This document shows, in pieces, positions 5,392-11,434 of a stretch of 11,434 bases of DNA. The notes under the pieces were generated by a model. That model was not told where the DNA came from, ran no database searches, and worked only from the letters and a program-made list of their open reading frames with translations. The translations under genes and the position numbers were made by a program. The DNA comes from Actinomycetota bacterium. GTDB taxonomy: Bacteria; Actinomycetota; Thermoleophilia; Gaiellales; Gaiellaceae. How positions within the stretch are numbered: the first letter of the stretch is position 1; every line of letters begins with the position of its first letter. The stretch is taken from the NCBI GenBank assembly GCA_005885565.1, contig VAXK01000076.1, positions 1 through 11,434 of the forward strand. The letters are read 5' to 3'.

Positions 5392-8300
5392 CTACCCGCG
5401 CGACGCGGTCATGTGCGCGACCGCCTTGCCCGACGTCGTGTAGGTGGCGTAGATCGAGTAGTGCTTGTTGGAGAGCGTGGGCGTGCCGAACGGATTGGTG
5501 GGGCCGGCCGCGTACCCGCCCGAGTTGACGTTGAAGTTCAACTCGTTCGCCGAGGGGTCGTACCGGAGCTGGGTCAGGTCGCTCGTCGACGAGGCGATGT
5601 AGCCCATCCAGACCGTCCCGGCCTGGACCGCGACCGGCGAGGCGAACGTGAAGTCGACCCAGTTCCAGGCCGCGCCGGCAGTGATCGTCACCTCGTTCGA
5701 GACGCCGAGGAGCGCGCCCGGATGAGCCGAGCCGTTGTCGGCGTAGAGGACCGCCTTGATCTTCTGCGACCCCGACGTCGCTCCGAGCCCGGAGACGTAG
5801 CCGGTCAGCTTCGTCACGTTCGAGGCGACGGCCGTGTAGCGGGAGACCTCCTTCAGGTTGATGGAGGCCGTGTCGACGGACGAGCCGGGGATCGTCGTCC
5901 CGAAGGTGCCGGAGGTCTGCCGCACGTAGGTTGCGGTGTACGTCGTGTCGGTCGCCGGCGCGACGATGTTGTGCGTCTGCGCGCCGCCGTCAGACCAGGA
6001 CGAGAAGACGTAGGTGGAGCCGCCGATCGTCTGCGGGGACGGCGCGCTGATCGAGTTCGTCGCTCCGATCACCGCCTGCTTCGTCAGCGGCGCCGCGCCG
6101 GCGATCTCGTCGATGCCGACGTTCGCGCCGGTGGGGTTCGAGGCGACGGTGATGTTCATGGTCTGCGGGTCGACGCGGACGCTCGTCGTCGCCGTCGCGC
6201 CGGTCGAGTCCGTCGCCGTCAGCTGGAGCTCGAGCCAGCACGGGTACTCGTGGTCGGGTGCGTTGAACGTGCCGCTCGCGACGCCGTTGAACGTCTGGAC
6301 GATGTGCGTGTGGCAGTTCGTCGGCGTGAAGCAGTGGTGCAGGATCATCGTCCAGCTGAGCCGCGCCGCGGGCTCGGAGCCGTCCTCCTGGTCGGTCGCG
6401 CTCCCGGAGAAGTTGATCGGGTCGCCGACCTTCCACGTAAAGGACGTGGTGGGGGAGGAGATCGTCGGCACCGGCGGATGGTTCCCGGCGTTGATGGTGA
6501 TCGGCGCGCTCACGCTCGACGCGCCCTTGCTGTCGGTGACCTGGAGGCGCACCGTGTACGTCCCGGGCGTCGAGTAGGTGAAGCTCGGCTTCTGCGCTGT
6601 CGAGTCGCCGTAGACGCCGTCGCCGTTCAGGTCCCAGGAGTAGGTGATCGGGTCGCCGTCGGGGTCGCTCGACCCGCTGCCGTCGAAGTTGACTGTGAGC
6701 GGCGTCGGCCCGTTCGTCGTGTCCGCCGTCGCGACGGCGTTCGGCGGGTGGTTCGAGCTCAGGTACTTGATCCGGTGGATCGCGCCGCCGTCGAAGTCGG
6801 CGTAGAACAGGTCGCCCCCGGGTCCCGTCTCGAGATCCACCGGGCTCGCGGCGCCGTTCTCGAAGCTCGAGACCTGATTCGGGTCGGGAAGCCCGTTCGA
6901 GCCGGCCTTCATGAACCAGATGCAGCCTCGCGTGTGGTCTTCGAAGAAGAGGCCCCCGTTGTAGGTCGAGGGATACGAGCCGCCGGTGTAGAAGGTCACG
7001 CCCGCGACGGACGAGCCTCCCGTGGGACAGCCGTCGCCAGACACCACGCTCGCGCCGTGGTTGTACGTGAAGAGCGGAGGCGTGACGACCGGCCCGCCGC
7101 TTCCCTGGAGGGTGGCGTAGAGCGAGTAGTGCTTGTTCGACGTGTTGCCCGTGCCGAAGGGGTTGCTCGGGCCGTCCGCGTAGCCGCCGGCGTCGACGTT
7201 CCAGCGCATCGCGCCCGCCTGGGCCTGGTAGCGCAGCTGGGTCAGGTCGCCCACCGCGTTCGCGATGTAGCCCATCCAGATCGTCCCGGCCGAGACGCTG
7301 ACCGGGCTCGCGAAGGGGAAGTCGAGCCAGCCCCAGGCACGGCCCGCGTTGACCTGAACCGGGCTCGAGACGCCGAGGAGCGCGCCGGGACTGCCGTTGT
7401 TGTTCGCGTAGACGACCGCCTCGAGGGTCTGGCTGCCGCTCGTCGCCCCCAGGCCGGAGACGTACCCCGTCAGCTTCGTGACGTTCCCGGCGGTCGCGGT
7501 GTAGCTCGCCACCTCCTTGAGGTTCTGCCCGGCGGTGTCGACCGACGAGTAGACGTTGGTGTCGCCGAAGGTGCCGCCGCTCGGGCCACCTCCGTAGAGG
7601 CCGTTGCAGATGTTGAGGCCTGCGGCTTGGTACCCCGGCTGCGGGTTCACCCCCTCGTAGCAGGGCCAGCCGAAGTTCGAGACGTTCGTCGTCGGGTCGG
7701 AGTCGCGGTTGATCTCCTCCCAGTCGTTCCACCCGACGTCGCCGATCCAGAGGTCGTTCGTCCCGGGGCGGATCGTGAAGCGGAACGGGTTGCGCATCCC
7801 GTAGGCGACGATCCGGCGCGCGTTCGCGTCGCTGCTCGAGGCGAGCGGGTTGGACGGCAGTCCCGCGCCAGTGGCGGGGTCGACGCGAAGGAGCGACCCG
7901 TTCAGGACGGCCGGCTCGCCGGTGTTCCGGCGCAGGCTCTGGCTCCGCAGCGCACCGCCCTCGCCGGTCGGCGCAGTGAGCGCGGTTCCGACCGCGCCAG
8001 GCGGGTCGCCGCACGGATTCGCCGGCGTCGGCGGCGGCGAGCCCGAGGTGCCGCCGAACTGGCCGTAGTCGACTGCGCCGAAGTTCGCGCCGTCTCCGCC
8101 GGAGACGTAGAGCGCGCCGTCCGAGCCGAAGTGGAGGTCGCCGATCGAATGGCTCGGGAACTGCTGGCACCAGCCTTGGATCAGCACCTGCTCGCTCGTG
8201 GCCACGTTGCCGGAGAGCGTCAGCCGCGACAGGCGTCCCTGGACGACGCAGCCGTCGGTCGTCGCCCCGGGCGGGGTGGGGCAGGCGTCGCCCCAGCGCG

Positions 8301-8748
8301 GCGCGCTTCCGCCCGGCACCGCGTCGTACGTGTACAGGACGTAGAGGTAGGGGTTCGTGGGGAAGTTCGGGTCGACGGCGAGCCCGAGAAGGCCGCGATC
8401 CCAGTAGTCGTCGACGACGTTGCTCAGGTCGATGACCGTCGTCGGCGTCGTGTCGTTCAGGTTGTCGTACTCGAGCACCTTGCCGCCCTTCTGGGCGACG
8501 AAGATGCGGCCGTCGGGCGCGAAGCGGATCGCGGTCGGGAACGACAGGTTGCTGTAGACGATCGAGTCCTGGAAGCCGCTCGGGAGCGTGGCCGCGGCGG
8601 CCGAGGCGCCCGCCGTCGCGGACGCGCCGGGAGTGAGGAGGCCGGGCGTTCCGGGCGGATTTCCGGCGCCGGCAGCCGACGCGAGCAGAACGAGAAGAGC
8701 GCCGACGAGCGCTCCAGGCACAGCCCCCAACCACACGAACCGCCGCAA
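5392..8748 (-). CDS. Secreted PQQ-type glucose/sorbosone dehydrogenase-like multidomain protein
   Basis: The product is 1118 residues. It has a Sec signal peptide (about 1-28), an Ala/Ser/Thr-rich linker (30-55), and a GSDH-type propeller from about 57: FPTAIRFAPDGRIFVAQ, LLGLAVDPNFP, FPSHSIGDLHFGSDGALYVSGGDG (197-220, with the likely active-site His200), YGMRNPFRF and NFGWPCYEG (358-366). The propeller is interrupted by a module at about 392-547 and resumes at LFTYNHG (559-565) through DGGAIHRIKYL (653-663). A PKD domain (about 665-755), an Ig-like domain with HHC and CHTH motifs (757-860), a PEGA-like domain ending SWSDGG...ATY (863-942), and a second copy of the 392-547 module (946-1104) follow. 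The family oxidises sugars with bound PQQ outside the membrane; the activity here is inferred. The start is TTG with a purine-rich GGGGGGAG just upstream; a GTG four codons later is an alternative. Confidence 0.88.
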   Translation of the reverse strand: MRRFVWLGAVPGALVGALLVLLASAAGAGNPPGTPGLLTPGASATAGASAAAATLPSGFQDSIVYSNLSFPTAIRFAPDGRIFVAQKGGKVLEYDNLNDTTPTTVIDLSNVVDDYWDRGLLGLAVDPNFPTNPYLYVLYTYDAVPGGSAPRWGDACPTPPGATTDGCVVQGRLSRLTLSGNVATSEQVLIQGWCQQFPSHSIGDLHFGSDGALYVSGGDGANFGAVDYGQFGGTSGSPPPTPANPCGDPPGAVGTALTAPTGEGGALRSQSLRRNTGEPAVLNGSLLRVDPATGAGLPSNPLASSSDANARRIVAYGMRNPFRFTIRPGTNDLWIGDVGWNDWEEINRDSDPTTNVSNFGWPCYEGVNPQPGYQAAGLNICNGLYGGGPSGGTFGDTNVYSSVDTAGQNLKEVASYTATAGNVTKLTGYVSGLGATSGSQTLEAVVYANNNGSPGALLGVSSPVQVNAGRAWGWLDFPFASPVSVSAGTIWMGYIANAVGDLTQLRYQAQAGAMRWNVDAGGYADGPSNPFGTGNTSNKHYSLYATLQGSGGPVVTPPLFTYNHGASVVSGDGCPTGGSSVAGVTFYTGGSYPSTYNGGLFFEDHTRGCIWFMKAGSNGLPDPNQVSSFENGAASPVDLETGPGGDLFYADFDGGAIHRIKYLSSNHPPNAVATADTTNGPTPLTVNFDGSGSSDPDGDPITYSWDLNGDGVYGDSTAQKPSFTYSTPGTYTVRLQVTDSKGASSVSAPITINAGNHPPVPTISSPTTSFTWKVGDPINFSGSATDQEDGSEPAARLSWTMILHHCFTPTNCHTHIVQTFNGVASGTFNAPDHEYPCWLELQLTATDSTGATATTSVRVDPQTMNITVASNPTGANVGIDEIAGAAPLTKQAVIGATNSISAPSPQTIGGSTYVFSSWSDGGAQTHNIVAPATDTTYTATYVRQTSGTFGTTIPGSSVDTASINLKEVSRYTAVASNVTKLTGYVSGLGATSGSQKIKAVLYADNGSAHPGALLGVSNEVTITAGAAWNWVDFTFASPVAVQAGTVWMGYIASSTSDLTQLRYDPSANELNFNVNSGGYAAGPTNPFGTPTLSNKHYSIYATYTTSGKAVAHMTASRG
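5437..5913 (-). repeat. Second copy of duplicated module, at the C-terminus
   Basis: Codes for about residues 946-1104. It is closely similar to the copy at 7108-7575, sharing SSVDTA, NLKEV, VTKLTGYVSGLGATSGSQ, PGALLGVS, VWMGYIA, DLTQLRY, NPFGT and SNKHYS. The DNA is also clearly related, so the duplication looks moderately old and under selection for protein sequence. Confidence 0.8.
7108..7575 (-). repeat. First copy of duplicated module, inserted in the propeller domain
   Basis: Codes for about residues 392-547 of the dehydrogenase-like protein: GGTFGDT, then SSVDTAGQNLKEVASYT, VTKLTGYVSGLGATSGSQ, ALLGVSSPV, GTIWMGYIAN, DLTQLRY, NPFGTGNTSNKHYSLYAT. The beta-rich pattern, with conserved Trp and Gly, resembles sugar-binding or jelly-roll modules. 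The sequence on both sides belongs to the same propeller blade region. Confidence 0.8.
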
Positions 8749-8772
8749 AGTCTCCCCCCTTGTTCGTTATCC

Positions 8773-8801
8773 GTTGTAGCCCAGGTCGCGCCGGAGTGCA
8801 A
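8773..8801 (-). promoter_or_regulatory. Candidate promoter of the dehydrogenase-like gene
   Basis: On the minus strand, TTGCAC (8801-8796), a 17-nt spacer and TACAAC (8778-8773) resemble a sigma-70-type promoter. Transcription would begin near 8766, leaving a leader of about 18 nt before the TTG at 8748 that contains the GGGGGGAG ribosome-binding site. The match to consensus is partial (TTG of the -35; 4 of 6 in the -10). Confidence 0.4.
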
Positions 8802-8821
8802 GCGGCGTTTGGAGGTCTTAA

Positions 8822-8835
8822 CCGTTCGTGAACGG
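8822..8835. repeat. Inverted repeat CCGTTC-GT-GAACGG
   Basis: A perfect 6-bp inverted repeat with a 2-nt centre sits just after the stop (8837-8839) of the minus-strand membrane-protein gene and 20 bp upstream of the -35 candidate for the dehydrogenase gene. The centre is too short for a good hairpin and no T-run follows, so an operator is at least as likely as a terminator. Confidence 0.4.
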
Positions 8836-8836
8836 A

Positions 8837-9508
8837 CTACGTGCGGGGGCAGGCTTTCGGATCGACGTCGACGGCTCCCCAGCGGGCGAGCTTCCCGTAG
8901 CGGTGGGAACCCGTGCCGACGATCGGGTAGGCGAACCAGAGGTAGCGGCCCTTCTCCAGGCGCTTGCCGGCGCCGCACGCGACCATGGTCACGGCGATGC
9001 CGGGCTCCTTTGGCCAGAGGTCCGCGACGCGGCGGTGGCCGCGCCAGAGGACGAGGTCGTAGGAGGTCGCACCCGGCGTCGCGGGCCAGCTCAGCATCCG
9101 CCGGCCATGCACGACACGGGCAGCCGCGGGAGGGTCGGCGACGCGATGCGGCTTGGTCCTCGCGGCGAGCACCCCTCCGGTCCGCGGCTTGGCCGCCGGG
9201 CGCTTCGCCGGCGCACGAGTGGCCGGGGGCGCGGGTGACCGTGCGGCACCGATTTCGGAGTGGGTCCTCGGCCAGAGGAGCGCGGCGTTCAGGACGACGC
9301 TCGGGACGAGAAGCCAGACGCCGAGCCGGGTGAGGCGGCCGCGCGGCGCGGGCTCCGCGCGGAGCGCCGTCGCCGGAGTGGGGGCGAGGGTCGAGCCGAC
9401 GTCCTCGAGCGGCGGAAGCAGCTCCCGGGCACGCCGGGCGAGGACGGGGTCGACGAGACAGAGCTCAGGGCTGATCGGCTCCATAGAACGGCGCATTCGT
9501 GCGCGCAT
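8837..9508 (-). CDS. Single-pass membrane protein with extracytoplasmic fibronectin-III-like domain, function unknown
   Basis: The product is 223 residues. An N-terminal cytoplasmic segment with PISPELCLVDPVLARRARELLP (11-32) is followed by one hydrophobic span at about 62-80 (LGVWLLVPSVVLNAALLWP), preceded by Arg residues, so the C-terminus should face outward. Residues 89-125 are a Pro/Ala/Lys-rich linker. Residues 130-220 form a beta-rich domain (MLSWPATPGATSYDLVLWRG ... RYLWFAYPIVG) with the W-P-x-x-x-G-A-x-x-Y pattern of fibronectin-III-like repeats. I do not recognise a specific family. The ATG at 9508 has a GGAAA-type purine stretch upstream; ATGs at 9496 and 9484 lack one. The gene precedes the dehydrogenase-like gene on the same strand with an 88-bp gap that holds a promoter candidate, so the two may be separately transcribed. 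A cell-envelope role is inferred from topology and neighbours. Confidence 0.72.
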   Translation of the reverse strand: MRARMRRSMEPISPELCLVDPVLARRARELLPPLEDVGSTLAPTPATALRAEPAPRGRLTRLGVWLLVPSVVLNAALLWPRTHSEIGAARSPAPPATRAPAKRPAAKPRTGGVLAARTKPHRVADPPAAARVVHGRRMLSWPATPGATSYDLVLWRGHRRVADLWPKEPGIAVTMVACGAGKRLEKGRYLWFAYPIVGTGSHRYGKLARWGAVDVDPKACPRT

Positions 9509-9548
9509 CGGCTTTTTCCGGGGCCGGCTACAGGCTCCTTCTTAACCG

Positions 9549-9564
9549 CGAATGCCCCCATTCG
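9549..9564. repeat. Inverted repeat in the divergent intergenic region
   Basis: CGAATG-CCCC-CATTCG is a perfect 6-bp inverted repeat in the 98-bp gap between the divergent membrane-protein gene (start 9508) and the secreted hydrolase gene (start 9607). Its position makes it a candidate operator or a leader hairpin of the plus-strand transcript. The 9-mer TCTTAACCG at 9540-9548 directly precedes it, and the same 9-mer occurs at 8816-8824 next to the other inverted repeat. Confidence 0.4.
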
Positions 9565-9606
9565 AGGGATGGCAGCCTCCGGCGAACGGCCGACGGAGAG
9601 GGGAGC

Positions 9607-11434
9607 ATGCGCCGCCCGCATCGCAGCCTCTTCGCCGTTGCCCTGGTCGTTCTCGCTATCACGACAGGTGCGAGCGGCGCGGGTTCCTGGAAGCCGGCGA
9701 TCACAGGTACGCCTCAGGTGGGGGCAACGCTCACCGCCGACCTCTCGGGGTGGAGCGGAGGCTCGACGTCGTGGACGTACCAGTGGACGAGGTGCGACGT
9801 CAACGGCAACGCGTGCGTCAACCTGGCCAACGGGACGGCGCAGACGTATTCCGTCGTGTCCGCGGACGTCGGCTCGAGGCTGCGCGTGACCGCGACGCCC
9901 AGCAAGAGGCAGGGTGCGGCTACCTCGGACCCCACGGCCGTCGTCGCTCCTGCGCCCGCACCAGTGGCCGCCCCGGCGACCGTCAGCCTCACGAGCTCGA
10001 TCGCGAACGGAGCGACGCTCGGCGGCTCGGTCGCTTGGATCGTGAACGCCTCCGGGTCCGTCGCGCGGATCGACTTCTTGATCGACGGGACGAAGAAGTG
10101 GAGCGAGGCATACGCGCCGTACCAGTTCAACGGCGACCCGAACGGCAAGCTCGACACGACGACGCTCGCGAACGGCTCGCACACGCTGCTCGCCGTCGCG
10201 TACGGCTCGTCGGGCTCCGAGGTCGGGCGCATCTCTTCGGGCGTCACCGTGAGCAACGGCGGCTCGGGCTCGCCGCCGCCTCCGCCTCCGCCCGCCCCGA
10301 GCGTCACGCTGACGAGCTCGATCGCCTCGGGCGCAACCATCAGCGGCTCGGTGCAGTGGACCGTCGCCGCGACGGGCTTCGGCATCGTGCGGGTCGACTT
10401 CTCGATCGACGGCGCGAAGAAGTGGACGGAGCAGCAGGCGCCGTACCAGTTCAACGGCGACCCGGCCGGGATGCTCGACACGACGACGCTCGCGAACGGC
10501 TCGCACACGCTGCTCGCCGTCGCCTTCAACTCGAACTCGGTCGAGCTCGCCCGCGTCTCCTCGACGGTGACGGTCAGCAACTCGGCCTCCTCGCCGCCTC
10601 CTCCTCCGCCGCCCCCGCCGCCGTCGTCCTCCGGCAGCTGGCAGCGCTACGGCACCGCGAACGGCTGGAAGCTGCCGTTCCGCTCGACAGCCGACCAGGA
10701 CTTCGAGATCGGCCAGGACGTGGCCCTGGGCGCGAAGTACGTCCGCATCGGCCCGACCGACGCGATCATCCAGAAACTGCTCGCGAACGGGATCACGCCG
10801 ATCATCCTCTTCGGCGGCAACCCGACCTACCCGTGGACGACGACCCCGCAGCAGCTGGCCTCGCAGGTCTCCGGGTACGCCTCGCGATGGGGCAACAAGA
10901 TCCTGTACGAGTGCCTGAACGAGCTGAACATCCACGGCTGGACGCCGGATGCCTACGTGCCCTACCTCAAGGCCTTCCACGACGCCGTCAAGGCCGCGGC
11001 GCCCACCGCGACGGTGCTCATGGACGGCCTCTGGACGGGCTCTGGGTCGCAGGCGCTGATCCCCTGGTCACAGCGCTTCATCGACCTCGGCGGGCTCAAC
11101 TACACCGACCTCTACAACGTGCACCTGTACGACGACGCCGCGGAGCACGGCGCGTGGTCGATGTGGGACATGACCTTCGGCTCCGGCGGCGCGGGCTACT
11201 ACGACACGACGAACGTCCGCTCCCTCCTCGACGCGTGGGCGGCGGCGCACGGGAAGCCGAAGATGCCGATCGTCTCGACCGAGTCGGGCGGCCCGGTGCC
11301 GAAGTACACCGAGGCCAAGCAGGCGACGATCGTCACCGACGCCCTCCACGCCGCCGACGGCGTGGGCACCGGTTACCGCAAGCTCGCCTTCACCTTGATC
11401 TACAACGTGCTCGACGACGACGTCGCCGGCTTCG
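9607..11434 (+). CDS. Secreted Ig-like/Big_7 multidomain glycoside-hydrolase-like protein, C-terminus cut by window edge
   Basis: The reading frame is open from the ATG at 9607 to the window end (609 residues). A Sec signal peptide (about 1-25, ending ASGAG) is followed by an Ig-like domain at 29-115 with TYQWTRCDVNGNACVNL and DVGSRLRVTATP. Two Big_7-type domains (about 126-217 and 233-325) share SLTSSIA/TLTSSIA, IDFLIDG/VDFSIDG, APYQFNGDP and LDTTTLANGSHTLLAVA. Poly-Pro linkers follow each. From 344 a TIM-barrel-like region resembles clan-A glycoside hydrolases (cellulase/GH5/GH39-like): GAKYVRIG, GITPIILFGG, LYECLNELN (Glu439 as likely acid/base), NVHLYDD, and PIVSTESGG (Glu559 as likely nucleophile). 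GGAGAGG about 5-12 nt upstream serves as ribosome-binding site. It likely acts on extracellular polysaccharide. The exact family and substrate are not known. Confidence 0.88.
   Translation, partial: MRRPHRSLFAVALVVLAITTGASGAGSWKPAITGTPQVGATLTADLSGWSGGSTSWTYQWTRCDVNGNACVNLANGTAQTYSVVSADVGSRLRVTATPSKRQGAATSDPTAVVAPAPAPVAAPATVSLTSSIANGATLGGSVAWIVNASGSVARIDFLIDGTKKWSEAYAPYQFNGDPNGKLDTTTLANGSHTLLAVAYGSSGSEVGRISSGVTVSNGGSGSPPPPPPPAPSVTLTSSIASGATISGSVQWTVAATGFGIVRVDFSIDGAKKWTEQQAPYQFNGDPAGMLDTTTLANGSHTLLAVAFNSNSVELARVSSTVTVSNSASSPPPPPPPPPPSSSGSWQRYGTANGWKLPFRSTADQDFEIGQDVALGAKYVRIGPTDAIIQKLLANGITPIILFGGNPTYPWTTTPQQLASQVSGYASRWGNKILYECLNELNIHGWTPDAYVPYLKAFHDAVKAAAPTATVLMDGLWTGSGSQALIPWSQRFIDLGGLNYTDLYNVHLYDDAAEHGAWSMWDMTFGSGGAGYYDTTNVRSLLDAWAAAHGKPKMPIVSTESGGPVPKYTEAKQATIVTDALHAADGVGTGYRKLAFTLIYNVLDDDVAGF
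9982..10257 (+). repeat. Big_7-type domain repeat, copy 1
   Basis: Codes for residues about 126-217 of the secreted hydrolase-like protein. It shares a 51-bp stretch at 10149-10199 and a 27-bp stretch at 10114-10140 without any base change with copy 2, both at an offset of 324 bp. Confidence 0.85.
10303..10581 (+). repeat. Big_7-type domain repeat, copy 2
   Basis: Codes for residues about 233-325. The stretches identical to copy 1 are 10473-10523 (51 bp) and 10438-10464 (27 bp). The first third of the domain is more diverged and one codon longer than in copy 1, so the identity is local. Confidence 0.85.

Noticed and set aside
8822..8839. Intrinsic terminator after the membrane-protein gene
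   Set aside because: The stem would have only 5-6 bp with a very small loop and is not followed by a T-run. It is listed as an inverted repeat only.
5413..9333. A 1306-codon open frame on the plus strand, opposite the dehydrogenase and membrane-protein genes
   Set aside because: It is Arg/Val/Gly/Asp-rich with no domain pattern and crosses two opposite-strand genes and the gap between them. The opposite frames contain clear family motifs. Long antisense frames are expected at this GC content.
10270..10295. Microsatellite-like CCG/CCT runs (also at 10592-10624)
   Set aside because: They encode poly-Pro linkers between domains of a secreted protein, a common arrangement, and are in frame. They are not an independent repeat element.

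Overview
The window looks like a chromosomal segment of a very GC-rich bacterium, most likely an actinobacterium and possibly Thermoleophilia (Gaiellales/Solirubrobacterales-like). That guess rests on strong G/C third positions, GTG and TTG starts, overlapping genes, secreted proteins with Pro/Ala-rich linkers, and an Ig-like YQWxRC repeat of a kind I associate with that class. It is an inference from style, not from a marker gene. There are no rRNAs, tRNAs, CRISPR arrays or insertion sequences that I can see.

Left part (1-4354, minus strand): a compact five-gene operon read right to left. It encodes a zinc-ribbon C-methyltransferase of the TcaB9/TylC3 type, a glucose-1-phosphate cytidylyltransferase-like nucleotidyltransferase, a PIG-L family deacetylase, a DUF4910 aminopeptidase-like protein with a C-terminal winged helix, and an NAD-dependent epimerase/dehydratase that runs off the left edge. 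Every junction overlaps (4, 1, 28 and 4 bp), so the genes are probably co-transcribed and translationally coupled. Together they suggest synthesis of a C-methylated, possibly deacylated, nucleotide-activated sugar for a surface glycan or glycosylated metabolite. The role of the DUF4910 protein is unknown.

Middle (4355-5391): a 30-bp divergent gap holds a near-symmetric -10 element that could serve both directions. An SDR oxidoreductase follows on the plus strand; its fold motifs are present but two of the four catalytic residues are replaced. Then comes a roughly 200-bp gap with what looks like a frameshifted, truncated remnant of a small PepSY-like secreted protein.

Right part (5392-11434): three envelope or secreted proteins. 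On the minus strand is a 1118-residue secreted PQQ-type glucose/sorbosone dehydrogenase-like protein with PKD and other modules. One carbohydrate-binding-like module appears twice in it, once inserted within the propeller domain and once at the C-terminus. Next, also on the minus strand, is a single-pass membrane protein of unknown function. Divergent from that, on the plus strand, is a secreted multidomain protein: signal peptide, Ig-like domain, two near-identical Big_7-type domains, Pro-rich linkers, and a clan-A glycoside-hydrolase-like barrel that continues past the right edge. The theme of the whole window is carbohydrate: making activated sugars on the left, and extracellular sugar oxidation or hydrolysis on the right.
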